From contig VBKL01000051.1 of assembly GCA_005879805.1 (NCBI GenBank), positions 1-35,508 on the forward strand: a DNA stretch of 35,508 bases, given 5' to 3'. This document shows positions 1 through 7,406 of this stretch, piece after piece (position 1 is the stretch's first letter; the number at the start of each line of letters is the position of its first letter). Position numbers and translations under genes: made by a program. Source of the DNA: Deltaproteobacteria bacterium. Lineage in GTDB: Bacteria > Myxococcota > Myxococcia > Myxococcales > 40CM-4-68-19. The notes below the pieces were generated by a model. The model was not told the origin of the DNA. It saw only the letters and a program-made list of their open reading frames with translations, and searched no databases.

Positions 1-552
1 CTGGCCCTGCTTCCAGTTGGCCGGCGTCGCCACCTTGTGCTTGGCGGTGAGCTGGATCGAGTCGATGACCCGAAGGACCTCGTCGAAGTTCCGGCCGGTC
101 GTCATCGGGTAATAGAGGACCAGCTTGATCTTCTTGTCGGGCCCGACGACGAAGACGGTGCGGACGGTGGCGTTGTCCGCCGGCGTCCTCGTCTTGGCGT
201 CGCCCGAGACCGACGCGGGAAGCATGTCGTAGAGCTTCGCGACCTTGAAGTCGGAGTCGCCGATCATCGGGTAGTTGGGGGCCGTCCCCTGCGTCTCCTC
301 GATGTCCTTCGCCCAGCGCTTGTGATCGTCCACCGAGTCGACGCTCAGGCCGATGATCTTGACGCCGCGCTTGTCGAACTCGGGCTTGATCCGCGCCATG
401 TAGCCGAGCTCGGTGGTGCAGACGGGCGTGAAGTCCTTGGGATGGGAGAAGAGCACCGCGAACGAGTTGCCGATCCACTGGTGGAAGTCGATCGGCCCCT
501 CGGTGGTCTGGGCGGTGAAATTGGGCGCCTCGTCCCCGATTCGCAGACCCAT
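1..552 (-). CDS. 1-Cys peroxiredoxin (AhpC/TSA, Prx6-type), C-terminus cut by window edge
   Basis: Reading leftward from the ATG at 552 gives 184 codons with no stop before the window edge, starting MGLRIGDEAPNFTAQTTEG. The thioredoxin-fold peroxidase signature is clear: HPKDFTPVCTTELG with the peroxidatic cysteine at residue 45. This is followed by a GLSVDSVDDHKRW segment and a YPMTTGRNFDEVLRVIDSIQ segment typical of the Prx6 branch. Family members reduce H2O2, organic hydroperoxides and peroxynitrite in the cytoplasm. Prx6 proteins are usually about 210-220 residues, so roughly the last 30 lie outside. A ribosome-binding G-run (AAAGGGGG) ends 7 nt before the ATG. The gene is divergent from the patatin-like gene. 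The family call is secure; the physiological reductant cannot be seen. Confidence 0.95.
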   Translation of the reverse strand, partial: MGLRIGDEAPNFTAQTTEGPIDFHQWIGNSFAVLFSHPKDFTPVCTTELGYMARIKPEFDKRGVKIIGLSVDSVDDHKRWAKDIEETQGTAPNYPMIGDSDFKVAKLYDMLPASVSGDAKTRTPADNATVRTVFVVGPDKKIKLVLYYPMTTGRNFDEVLRVIDSIQLTAKHKVATPANWKQGQ

Positions 553-581
553 GGCAGAACCCCCTTTCAGTTGGGACGGAT

Positions 582-610
582 ACCCTAATGCGATCCGTCG
601 CTCGCGCCAA
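582..610 (-). promoter_or_regulatory. Possible sigma70-type promoter of the peroxiredoxin gene
   Basis: On the minus strand TTGGCG (610-605) and TAGGGT (587-582) are separated by 17 nt. This would place the transcript start near 574, just before the G-run Shine-Dalgarno and the ATG at 552. Each element matches consensus only partly (4/6 and about 3/6), so the call rests mainly on spacing and position. Confidence 0.3.
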
Positions 611-672
611 GGCGATCGGACTGATTCGCGCAAGAAACTGTGACCTCTCGCCCCGTCTGATATCTGATCCTC

Positions 673-1263
673 GTGGCACGGCCGCGCTGTCCGGGACCGG
701 TTGCGTTCGTCTTCTCGGGGGGCTCGAGTCTCGGCGCGTTGCAGGTCGGGATGCTCCGCGCGGTCCTGGACGCGGGGATCGAACCAGATTTCCTGGTCGG
801 CACCTCGGCCGGCGCGCTCAATGCCGCCTTCCTCGGGAAGGGCTTCAGCGCGGAAAGCGTCCAGGACCTCGCGGGCATCTGGAGCGAGCTGCGCACAAAC
901 GACGTCTTCCCCGGTTTCGGATGGTTGAGCTCCTTGCGGGCGCTCGCCGGGTCGGGGGTCCTCGCCTCGCCGTCCGGCCTGGCCCGGATCATCGAGCGGC
1001 ACCTGCCCGCGACGCACGCGGAGCTGGCGATACCAACCGCGGTGATCGCCTCGGATCTAGCGACGGGCAGCGCCGTCGCTTTCCGCCAGGGAGATCTGCG
1101 CCGGCACGTGCTGGCGAGCGCGGCCATACCGGGCGTGTTTCCGCCGGTAGCGGTGGACGGCCGCACCTTCATCGACGGCGGCGTGTCCTCCCACGTGCCG
1201 CTCCTGCCCGCGCGCGACCTCGGCGCGAAAACCATGGTGGTGCTCGACACCGGCTTCCCTTGA
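673..1263 (+). CDS. Patatin-like phospholipase, 5' part ending at an in-frame TGA
   Basis: A GTG start gives 196 residues of a bacterial patatin/RssA-type lipid acyl hydrolase. The oxyanion-hole glycine motif is SGGSSLGALQVG (about 15-26). The nucleophile elbow GTSAG has Ser45, and the second catalytic residue is Asp168 in FIDGG. The family hydrolyses acyl esters of phospholipids or neutral lipids with this Ser-Asp dyad. The frame stops with TGA at 1261-1263, right after VVLDTGFP. It continues in the same frame as 1264-1626, whose protein is recognisably the missing family C-terminus. The dyad lies before the stop, so a short product might still fold. No good ribosome-binding site is visible before the GTG, so the exact start is uncertain. 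Confidence 0.75.
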   Translation: MARPRCPGPVAFVFSGGSSLGALQVGMLRAVLDAGIEPDFLVGTSAGALNAAFLGKGFSAESVQDLAGIWSELRTNDVFPGFGWLSSLRALAGSGVLASPSGLARIIERHLPATHAELAIPTAVIASDLATGSAVAFRQGDLRRHVLASAAIPGVFPPVAVDGRTFIDGGVSSHVPLLPARDLGAKTMVVLDTGFP

Positions 1264-1626
1264 ATGCTGCCCGATCCCCCGCGGCGCGGGCTGGCTGGGA
1301 TGCTCTACATCTTGACCTTGATGCTCCGGCACCAGGCGGTAGGCGTCTTGCCGCTCTTGCTCGGCTACAAGCACACCGTTCTCTATCTCCCGACGCCCTG
1401 CCCGCTCCCCATCGCTCCGCACGATTTCAGCCAGGGAGCGAAGCTCGTCGAATCGGGATACGCGACCGCGAAAGCGTTCCTGGAAGAGCTGCGACTGGAA
1501 GGGCCCGGAATCTATGGGCATCCACACTTCCACAGCGCTACCAACGTTCCGGCAAGCGCTATCGCGGTAGACGAAGCGACGGCGGTCGACGCGCTCGCCG
1601 CGGGGCTGGCCCCGCTCGCGAGGTAG
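1264..1626 (+). pseudogene. C-terminal part of the patatin-like gene, in frame after the TGA
   Basis: This stretch is in the same reading frame as 673-1263 and begins directly after its TGA. It codes for 120 residues (MLPDPPRRGLAGMLYILTLM and onward). From memory of the family, bacterial patatin-like proteins of about 310 residues continue after the VLDTG strand with a similar Pro-Pro-Arg helix and a leucine-rich helix (LTLMLRHQ here), followed by a Pro-rich strand such as LPTPCPLPIAPHDFS. The two pieces together make about 316 residues, the usual length. It is therefore best read as the 3' half of one gene interrupted by a nonsense codon. Independent translation from the ATG at 1264 is possible but has no clear ribosome-binding site. 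Confidence 0.65.
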
Positions 1627-1643
1627 TGCCGATTCAACGATGA

Positions 1644-3089
1644 TCAGTGATCGACGACTTCGAGCAGCTGCACCCTGCCCGGCGCGGCCGCCGGCGCGTG
1701 GCCGTGCGCGCGCAAGCTGAGCCCGAGAGCGACGAGGTAGAGGACGCCGGCGGAGACGAGCGAAGTGCGCACGGCGGTCATCGGCGCGCTGCTGTGGAAG
1801 AGTGAAGCGAACACCGCCACGCCGAGAGCGGTGCCCACCTGGCGGCTCGCGTTGAGGACGCCCGCACCGATCCCCGAGAGGGCGGGCGGAACGCTCGCGA
1901 GGATGGCCGCATTCATCGAGGGCGCGACGAGGCCCGCTCCGGTGCCGATGAGCACGAGAGGCAACGCGAGCAAGGCGAACGACGTCTCCTGCGCCAGCGA
2001 AGCGAAGAGCAACGCGCCGGCCGCCAGCAGCGAAAGGCCGACGAGGATGGGCATCCGCGTGCCGTAGCGACCCGCGAATCGGCCGGCCACGACGCTGGTG
2101 AGGCCGAAGGAGATGGTGACGGCGGCCATGTGCAGGCCGGCCCGGATCGGCGAGTCGCCGCGCAGGCTCTGGAAGTAGATGGAGAACACGAGGACGCTGC
2201 CGAAGAACCCGCCCGCGTAGAGCAGCGCCGCGGAAGCCGTGGCCGAGAAGGTGCGATTCGCGAACAACTGGAGCGGAAGGATCGGGTTCGGGCTGCGCCG
2301 CTCGAGCTCGAGGAAGGCCAGCAATGCGCCCGCCGAGGCGACCAGCGCCAGCAGGATCCGGGGCGAGGACCAGCCGAACGCCGATCGTTCGATGAGCGCC
2401 CAGGTGAGGAGCGCGAGCGCGAACGCGCCGGCGATCTGCGCGGGAAGATCGAACCCGCGCCGCGCGCCCGCGGGCGAGGGCCGGACGAACCGCACCACCA
2501 TCGGGACCGCGACGATTCCGACCGGAAGGTTGAGGAGGAAGATGCTGCGCCAGCCCAGGGAGGCGACCAGGGCGCCGCCGAAGAGCGGGCCGCAGGCTCC
2601 GGCGATGGCCGTGAGGGCGCTCCAGATTCCGATCGCGTGCGCCCGCTCCTTCGCGTGCGGATACGCCTCGCGGAGGATGGCGAGCGAGGAAGGCATGAAC
2701 ATCGCGGCACCCGCGCCCTGAACGATGCGGGCGAAGACCAACGTGTCGAGGCCCGGAGCGAAGCCGCAAGCCGCGGAGGCGACCGTGAACACCACCAGGC
2801 CGGAGAGGAAGAGTCGCTTCGCGCCCAGGCGATCGCCCAGGCCGCCCGAGAGCAAGAGCAGGCTCGCGAAGGTCAAGGTGTAGCCGTCGATGACCCAGGA
2901 AAGCCCGAGCACGTCGGTATTCAGACCGGCCTGGATGCTCGGCACCGCGACGTTCACCGCGGTCATGTCGAGCAGGGCCATGCTGAGGCCGAAGCTCGTC
3001 GCCAAGAGGGTCCATCGGGCCCGCTTGCGCGCGTCGACAGCGACGGTTCGTTCTTCCAGGCTGCGTAGTGCCACGGCTGCCGTCAGCAT
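1644..3089 (-). CDS. MFS drug exporter, DHA2 (EmrB/QacA) family
   Basis: The protein has 481 residues, the size expected for 14-helix DHA2 proton/drug antiporters of the inner membrane. The start is the ATG at 3089, preceded by a strong GAGGAGGT five bases upstream; the frame stays open further upstream, but that extension runs antisense through the LysR gene. Family motifs are visible. Helix 1 is LLDMTAVNVAVPSIQAG with the DHA2 Asp at residue 41. The motif A loop GGLGDRLGAKR is at 82-92, and GAGAAMFMPSSLAIL follows further on. The remaining sequence is a succession of Ala/Leu-rich membrane helices. It is divergent from a LysR regulator across an 87-bp gap, a classic arrangement in which the regulator controls the exporter. 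The substrate cannot be predicted. Confidence 0.92.
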   Translation of the reverse strand: MLTAAVALRSLEERTVAVDARKRARWTLLATSFGLSMALLDMTAVNVAVPSIQAGLNTDVLGLSWVIDGYTLTFASLLLLSGGLGDRLGAKRLFLSGLVVFTVASAACGFAPGLDTLVFARIVQGAGAAMFMPSSLAILREAYPHAKERAHAIGIWSALTAIAGACGPLFGGALVASLGWRSIFLLNLPVGIVAVPMVVRFVRPSPAGARRGFDLPAQIAGAFALALLTWALIERSAFGWSSPRILLALVASAGALLAFLELERRSPNPILPLQLFANRTFSATASAALLYAGGFFGSVLVFSIYFQSLRGDSPIRAGLHMAAVTISFGLTSVVAGRFAGRYGTRMPILVGLSLLAAGALLFASLAQETSFALLALPLVLIGTGAGLVAPSMNAAILASVPPALSGIGAGVLNASRQVGTALGVAVFASLFHSSAPMTAVRTSLVSAGVLYLVALGLSLRAHGHAPAAAPGRVQLLEVVDH

Positions 3090-3162
3090 GGGGACCTCCT
3101 CGAGCAACCTTGCAAGGATGCCTGGGCCGCCCGGCCCGATGCCCGGCAACTTCGCCTTCGAT

Positions 3163-3180
3163 CCATGCAATAGTGCATGG
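3163..3180. promoter_or_regulatory. LysR-type operator: perfect 7-bp palindrome over the LysR start codon
   Basis: CCATGCA (3163-3169), spacer ATAG and TGCATGG (3174-3180) form a perfect inverted repeat. It contains the T-N11-A core expected of LysR-type recognition boxes (T3166, A3178). It lies in the divergent exporter/regulator region and overlaps the annotated LysR ATG at 3177. A LysR dimer bound here would block its own gene and could reach the exporter promoter. The palindrome is seen directly; its use as an operator is inferred. Confidence 0.6.
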
Positions 3181-4088
3181 CGATGGCAGACTGGAGCGAT
3201 CTCCGCTACTTCCTCGAGCTGAGCCGCTCCGGCACCCTTGCCGCCGCCGCGCGGAAGCTGCGCGTCGACTACACGACCGTCGGACGCAGGCTCGCCGCGC
3301 TCGAGGAGGACCTCGGCGCGAAGCTCTTCGAGCGCACGCCGGAGGGCCTGATCTTGACCGAGGCGGGCGAGAGCATCCGCGCCGCCGCGGAGGAGATGGA
3401 GGAGGCGGCGCTCCTCATCGAGCAGCGGGCGCTGGGGGCGGATCGAAAGCTCGCAGGCGTCGTGCGCGTCGCCACCACCGAGATGCTCGGACAGGCCGTG
3501 GTCCTGCCGGCCGTGCGGGCCCTGCACGAGATCCACCCGCAGATCCGTGTGGATCTGGCGACCGGCGCGCCCCGCCTGGACCTCGCGCGGAGGGAGGCGG
3601 ACGTGGCCCTCCGCTACGTGCGACCGGAAAGCGGCGATCTGATCTCGCGGCGCGTGGCCCGAATCGCCGAGGCGGCCTATGCGTCGAAAGGTTATCTCGC
3701 CTCGCATCCGCGCCCGGCCCAGGGCGACGGCCTCGCCGGCCACGACGTGGTGATGCTCGAATCGAGGGCGTTCCGCGGGACCCGGGTCGCGGGCGAGGAA
3801 CCGGCCAACGCCCGGATCGTGCTCCGCGCCGGCAATTCGCTCGCGCTCCACCGGGCGGTTGCGCTCGGCATCGGCATTGGCGGCCTTCCCTGCTACATCG
3901 GCGATGCCGACCGGGACCTTCGGCGGGTATTCCCCGACGCGCCGGTCGAGATCGATGACCTGTGGCTCGTGGTCCATGCCGACCTTACGCGGACGAGCCG
4001 CGTGCGGGCCGTCATCGACGCCCTCGAGGCGAGGCTGGAAGCGGTCGCGAAGGACTTGATCGGCGACCGCTCTGCGGCCCGGGCTTGA
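3177..4088 (+). CDS. LysR-family transcriptional regulator
   Basis: The protein has 303 residues, the usual LysR length. The N-terminal winged helix-turn-helix spans about residues 5-65 (DLRYFLELSRSGTLAAAARK, then TTVGRRLAALEEDLGAKLFER). A long linker helix and a type-2 periplasmic-binding-fold effector domain follow from about residue 90 (GVVRVATTEMLGQAVVLPAV). The ATG at 3177 and an in-frame ATG at 3183 are both possible starts. Neither has a ribosome-binding site, and the first lies inside a palindromic LysR box, so the mRNA may be leaderless or begin at the second ATG. It is divergent from a DHA2 exporter, which is its likely target. The effector is unknown. Confidence 0.93.
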   Translation: MAMADWSDLRYFLELSRSGTLAAAARKLRVDYTTVGRRLAALEEDLGAKLFERTPEGLILTEAGESIRAAAEEMEEAALLIEQRALGADRKLAGVVRVATTEMLGQAVVLPAVRALHEIHPQIRVDLATGAPRLDLARREADVALRYVRPESGDLISRRVARIAEAAYASKGYLASHPRPAQGDGLAGHDVVMLESRAFRGTRVAGEEPANARIVLRAGNSLALHRAVALGIGIGGLPCYIGDADRDLRRVFPDAPVEIDDLWLVVHADLTRTSRVRAVIDALEARLEAVAKDLIGDRSAARA

Positions 4089-4146
4089 GGCACCGGGCGA
4101 ATCCGACCTCGCGACCGCGGCATCCCATGACGGAGAGGTGGGCACC

Positions 4147-4287
4147 ATGCCGACGCTGAGCTTCCGGCAACTTGCATTCGGAGTCCTGGTCGGAGTCTTC
4201 TTCGCCATCCTGCAGGGCGATCTGCCAGTACCCACGCTGGCGAGATTCGGCATCGCCTGCAGCGCGCCTGTGGCGCACGGCGGCTAG
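4147..4287 (+). CDS. Small hydrophobic protein, possibly XapX-like
   Basis: A 46-residue frame begins at an ATG preceded by a good ribosome-binding site (GGAGAGGTG, about 7 nt upstream). It contains one membrane segment, LAFGVLVGVFFAIL, followed by a Pro-containing turn (LPVPT). The glycine-rich helix followed by the Pro motif recalls the XapX domain, a short membrane protein of about 50-60 residues. The family motif SPAPP is poorly kept, however, and the C-terminus (ACSAPVAHGG) does not look like the usual second helix. It could be an intact divergent member, a decayed gene or a chance frame. It ends 4 bp before the next start. Confidence 0.35.
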   Translation: MPTLSFRQLAFGVLVGVFFAILQGDLPVPTLARFGIACSAPVAHGG

Positions 4288-4291
4288 ATCC

Positions 4292-4990
4292 GTGCGGCCT
4301 CTGGTCGCCATCGCGCTCGCGCTCTCGACTCTTGGTGGGCCCGCTCGCGCGTTGGGGCCTGTACCTCCTACCCTCCGGGCGATTCCCATCGACCTCCACG
4401 CCTTCAAGGTCCTGGAGCGCGACTCGGGTCCACGGAACTACTACCGCACGATGTCCGAGGTGGAGGAGCAGGAGTTCATTCGCGGGGTCTACAGCCCTTC
4501 GCTCCAGACGGTAACGCTCTTCGCGCCGGTGCCCGACGAATTGCGCCGGGGCGCACGTTCCCTCCGGTTCCGCTGGCGCGCGCTGGTGCTGCCGCGCGGA
4601 GGGAACGAATGCAAATCCGGCCGCGGCGACGGCGCGGCCAACGTCTACATCACCTGGAAGCGCGGCCTTCGCTGGTACTCGGTGAAGCTCGTCTGGAGCA
4701 CCGACGCTCCGGCCGGCGCCACCTGCAACGGCACCCGCAACGCGTTCGTCGCGAGCGACAGCGTCATCGTCCGGAGCGGCGGGCCGACCGGCGTCTGGGA
4801 AGAGGTGGAGGTCGACCCCGACACCCTCTACCGCGTCCACTTCGAGGGCGGCCGCGCCGACGCCGAAGTCCCGGAGCTCCAGGGAATCGGGATCCTCACC
4901 GACGGCGATCAAACGCACAACGTCAGCGCCGCGGACTATGCGGGATTCGTATTTTACAAAGATCGGCAACGCACAGCTTCCCTCCGGTGA
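4292..4990 (+). CDS. Secreted DUF3047-like protein
   Basis: From the GTG at 4292 the protein has 232 residues. It begins with a Sec-type signal (VRPLVAIALALSTLGGPARA, likely cut near residue 20). The mature part matches what I recall of DUF3047: a strand-rich core with RFRWRALVL, then AANVYITW, WYSVKLVWST and VIVRSGGPTGVWEEVEVD, ending IGILTDGDQTHNVSAADYAG. Two cysteines (GNECKSG and GATCNGT) could form a disulfide after export. The function of the family is unknown. The frame is open further upstream, but there it overlaps the small hydrophobic gene in another phase and lacks signal-peptide character. No neighbour suggests a pathway. Confidence 0.7.
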   Translation: MRPLVAIALALSTLGGPARALGPVPPTLRAIPIDLHAFKVLERDSGPRNYYRTMSEVEEQEFIRGVYSPSLQTVTLFAPVPDELRRGARSLRFRWRALVLPRGGNECKSGRGDGAANVYITWKRGLRWYSVKLVWSTDAPAGATCNGTRNAFVASDSVIVRSGGPTGVWEEVEVDPDTLYRVHFEGGRADAEVPELQGIGILTDGDQTHNVSAADYAGFVFYKDRQRTASLR

Positions 4991-5012
4991 ATCGGCTGAC
5001 TGAACGGCCGCG

Positions 5013-5090
5013 TTGACAAAGACGCCGCTCCGGTGCCAATGATTCCAGCGCGGGGGGAATCAACAACATCTCGATTCATACAATTTTGTA
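5013..5090 (+). promoter_or_regulatory. Candidate promoter region of the first multicopper oxidase
   Basis: A perfect -35 hexamer TTGACA lies at 5013-5018, with only a weak -10 candidate (AATGAT, 5038-5043, spacing 19). A separate -10-like TACAAT lies at 5079-5084 inside a small inverted repeat, TACAA-TT-TTGTA (5079-5090), which directly abuts the ribosome-binding G-run. Either could start the transcript. The A/T-rich character of 5061-5090 contrasts with the surrounding GC-rich DNA. Confidence 0.35.
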
Positions 5091-5104
5091 GGGGGGGATT
5101 CACG

Positions 5105-6691
5105 ATGCGCCATATCAAGGCGAGCACGCGCCTTTCGAGGCGCGATCTGTGGAGGTTTGGAATCGGTATTGCCGGAGCCGCCGCCCTTGGCAAGGTGGTC
5201 GGACCACGCCCGGCGTGGGCGGACGGACCGCCGCCGACCCCCATCCGCTTCACGCCTTTCACGCGCGAGCTGCCGATGCCCGCGACCCACCAGCCGGTCG
5301 CGCCGTTCGCCACCAATTGCAAGTTCACGACGAAGGCGATTCCCAGGTTCTACGTCGTGCACATGAAGAAGGGGATCGCAGAGATCATCCCCGGGGTGGA
5401 GACTGAGATCTGGGGATACAACGGCCAGTATCCCGGCCCGAGCTTCCACAGCACGTTTGGCACCCCCGACGTCGTTCGCCAGATCAACGACCTCGACGTC
5501 GAGACCTCCATCCACCTGCACAGCGGCCACAATCCGAGCGCCTCGGATGGCCTTCCCTTCCAGGACCTCCTCATTCCTCCGGGCGGCTTCCGCGATTACT
5601 GCTATCCGAACCAGCCGGTCGGCTTCAGCACCGGCGAGCCGGACCCGAACGACAATGCTACGACCGGCTGGTATCACGACCACGCTACCGACATTACCGG
5701 TCCCAATGTCTATCACGGCCTGGCCGGCTTCTTCTTGTTTACCGACGATCTGGAGCAACGGCTGCTCGCCTCGAACACGCTTCCTGCCGCGCCCTTCGAC
5801 GTACCGCTCGTGCTGCAGGACCGGCGATTCAACGCCGATGGCTCGCTCTTCTACAATCCCTTCGAGCACGACGGCTTCCTCGGCGACGTCTTCGCGGCCA
5901 ACGGAAAGGCGCAACCGTTCTTCCGCGTGCAGCGGAGGAAGTACCGGTTCCGCATCCTCAACGGCGCCAACGCCCGGATGTGGTTCCTCCGGCTCTCGAA
6001 CGACACGCCGTTCCTGCGACTCGGCACCGACGGCTGGCTGCTGCCGGCCGCCATCGCACAGAACCGCATCTTCCTCGGAATGGCGGAGCGGGCCGATGTG
6101 GTGATCGACTTCCGCAACGCTCCCGACACGGTCTTCCTGGAGAACATCCTCGTGCAGGATTCCGGGCGCGGACCTGGAGGAGATCTGCAGAATCCCGACA
6201 CGGTGGTTCCCGGAACACCGCTCGTGAAGTTCATCGTCCAGGGAGCGCCGGTGGCGAACGACGCGACCGTCACGGTGGGCACCCTGCTCCGTCCCAACAC
6301 GCCGATCGCGGCCAACGAGATCGTCGCCACCCGGCAGTTCGAGTTCGTCCGCAGCGAGGGCGCCTGGCAGGTGAACGGGCTCTTCTTCGACGAGAACCGC
6401 GTGGATGCCAGGGTCCGGCAAGGGACGGCGGAACGTTGGATCCTGAAGAACGGCGGCGGCGGGTGGTGGCATCCGATCCACCTCCATCTCGAGGCCCATC
6501 AAGTCCAGCGCTTCAACGGTGCGCCGCCGGCACCGCAAAACGCCTTCAAGAAGGACACCACGCTGCTCGGTCCCGGCGACGAGGCGGAAGTGTTCATGCG
6601 CTTCCGCGATTTCCCGACCCGCTTCGTGGCGCACTGCCACAACATCGAGCACGAAGACATGCGGATGATGTTCCGCTGGGACGTGGTGTGA
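5105..6691 (+). CDS. Tat-exported multicopper oxidase (CotA/CueO-like laccase)
   Basis: The protein has 528 residues. The start at 5105 follows a run of seven G's ending 7 nt upstream. The N-terminus carries a twin-arginine signal (LSRRDLWRFGIG, cleavage likely after AWA at 39), consistent with export of a folded copper protein. All copper ligands are present: HLH (137-139), WYHDH (189-193), HPIHLH (456-461) and HCHNIEHEDMRM (510-521). His456, Cys511, His516 and Met521 form the type 1 site. Such enzymes oxidise phenols, metal ions (Cu+, Mn2+) or bilirubin-like substrates with O2 reduced to water. The HLHSGHNPSASDG variant resembles the CotA/bilirubin-oxidase branch. It is followed after 4 bp by an SCO1-type copper chaperone, suggesting co-transcription and assisted copper loading. 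The substrate is unknown. Confidence 0.95.
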   Translation: MRHIKASTRLSRRDLWRFGIGIAGAAALGKVVGPRPAWADGPPPTPIRFTPFTRELPMPATHQPVAPFATNCKFTTKAIPRFYVVHMKKGIAEIIPGVETEIWGYNGQYPGPSFHSTFGTPDVVRQINDLDVETSIHLHSGHNPSASDGLPFQDLLIPPGGFRDYCYPNQPVGFSTGEPDPNDNATTGWYHDHATDITGPNVYHGLAGFFLFTDDLEQRLLASNTLPAAPFDVPLVLQDRRFNADGSLFYNPFEHDGFLGDVFAANGKAQPFFRVQRRKYRFRILNGANARMWFLRLSNDTPFLRLGTDGWLLPAAIAQNRIFLGMAERADVVIDFRNAPDTVFLENILVQDSGRGPGGDLQNPDTVVPGTPLVKFIVQGAPVANDATVTVGTLLRPNTPIAANEIVATRQFEFVRSEGAWQVNGLFFDENRVDARVRQGTAERWILKNGGGGWWHPIHLHLEAHQVQRFNGAPPAPQNAFKKDTTLLGPGDEAEVFMRFRDFPTRFVAHCHNIEHEDMRMMFRWDVV

Positions 6692-6695
6692 CGCC

Positions 6696-7358
6696 ATGAG
6701 CCGCTCTCGACGTCTATTCCTCGCCGGCGCGGCCACCGCGCTGGCCTGCCAGAAGGGGAAAGCGGATCCCGCGGAAACCGCAGCCGCGTTCGCCGAGGCG
6801 GTGGTCGCCGGGTCGCGCCGCCGCTTCCCCAACCCGCTCCTCACCACGCACTACGGCCGCCGGGTCCGCCTCTACGACGACTTCGTCCGCGGCCGATTCG
6901 TGCTGCTCAATTTCGCCTACACGCGCTGCGAGGGGAAGTGTCCGCGCGGGCTGAGCACGCTTCTCGCGATGCGCAAGCTGCTCGCCCCGCGGATGGGCTG
7001 TGAGCCGGATCTGGTCACCCTGACGCTCGATCCCGAGCACGACGCGCCCGAGGTGCTCGGCAAGTATGTCGCTTCTCGCGGGGCGCCCGCCGGCTGGACG
7101 TGCCTCACCGGCGCGCGCAGCGATCTGGAAGCGGTCCGCCGCTTCCTCGGCTTCACCGATCCCGATCCCCGGGTCGATGCCGACCGCACGCAGCACGGAT
7201 CGCTCGTGGCGATGGGCGATGACGTGCGCGGGCGGTGGCAGGTCGCGTCCGCGCAGGCCGGGGCGGAGCCGCTCGCGCAGCTGGCGTTGCGAACCGCCGG
7301 GATGGGCGTGTCGCTTTCCGGAACGGCCCCGAGCGCGTGCCGGGCGCGCGGCGCCTGA
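6696..7358 (+). CDS. SCO1/SenC/PrrC-type copper chaperone
   Basis: A 220-residue thioredoxin-fold protein starts 4 bp after the multicopper oxidase. The N-terminus SRRLFLAGAATALAC looks like a Tat or Sec signal with a relaxed lipobox at Cys18, so it is probably anchored in the envelope. The SCO metal site is complete: CEGKC (Cys78 and Cys82, spacing CxxxC) and His167 in QHGSL. SCO proteins deliver copper to the CuA site of cytochrome oxidase or reduce disulfides during metallation. Here the tight coupling suggests service to the preceding multicopper oxidase. The C-terminal 40 residues are low in recognisable features. The family call is firm and the client is inferred. Confidence 0.9.
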   Translation: MSRSRRLFLAGAATALACQKGKADPAETAAAFAEAVVAGSRRRFPNPLLTTHYGRRVRLYDDFVRGRFVLLNFAYTRCEGKCPRGLSTLLAMRKLLAPRMGCEPDLVTLTLDPEHDAPEVLGKYVASRGAPAGWTCLTGARSDLEAVRRFLGFTDPDPRVDADRTQHGSLVAMGDDVRGRWQVASAQAGAEPLAQLALRTAGMGVSLSGTAPSACRARGA

Positions 7359-7372
7359 ACCGGGAGGCGTAC

Positions 7373-7406
7373 GGGCGCATTCGCGGTAGCATCCGCGGAT
7401 GCGCCC
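7373..7406. repeat. 14-bp inverted repeat enclosing the ALDH start codon
   Basis: GGGCGCATTCGCGG (7373-7386), loop TAGCAT (7387-7392) and CCGCGGATGCGCCC (7393-7406) pair along 14 positions with a single T-G wobble. The ATG of the dehydrogenase (7399-7401) lies in the right arm. As DNA this could be an operator for a dimeric repressor. As RNA it would be a stable hairpin that hides the start codon. It also lies 15 bp after the SCO stop codon and could act as a termination hairpin, though no T-run follows. Confidence 0.6.

Noticed and set aside
37..588. 183-residue plus-strand open frame
   Set aside because: It is antisense to the peroxiredoxin, whose motifs and ribosome-binding site are clear; the plus-strand protein has no recognisable features.
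1261..1290. Selenocysteine insertion at the patatin TGA
   Set aside because: A short GC hairpin is present at about the right distance but lacks a recognisable loop motif. The position is not catalytic in this family, and hairpins are common in such GC-rich DNA.
1057..3015. 652-residue minus-strand open frame across the patatin and exporter genes
   Set aside because: It is Arg/Pro/Gly-rich, a shadow of GC-rich coding DNA in another phase, and contradicts two well-supported genes.
3090..4253. Upstream extension of the exporter frame (869 residues in total)
   Set aside because: The extension is antisense to the LysR gene and lacks family similarity; the ATG at 3089 has a strong ribosome-binding site.
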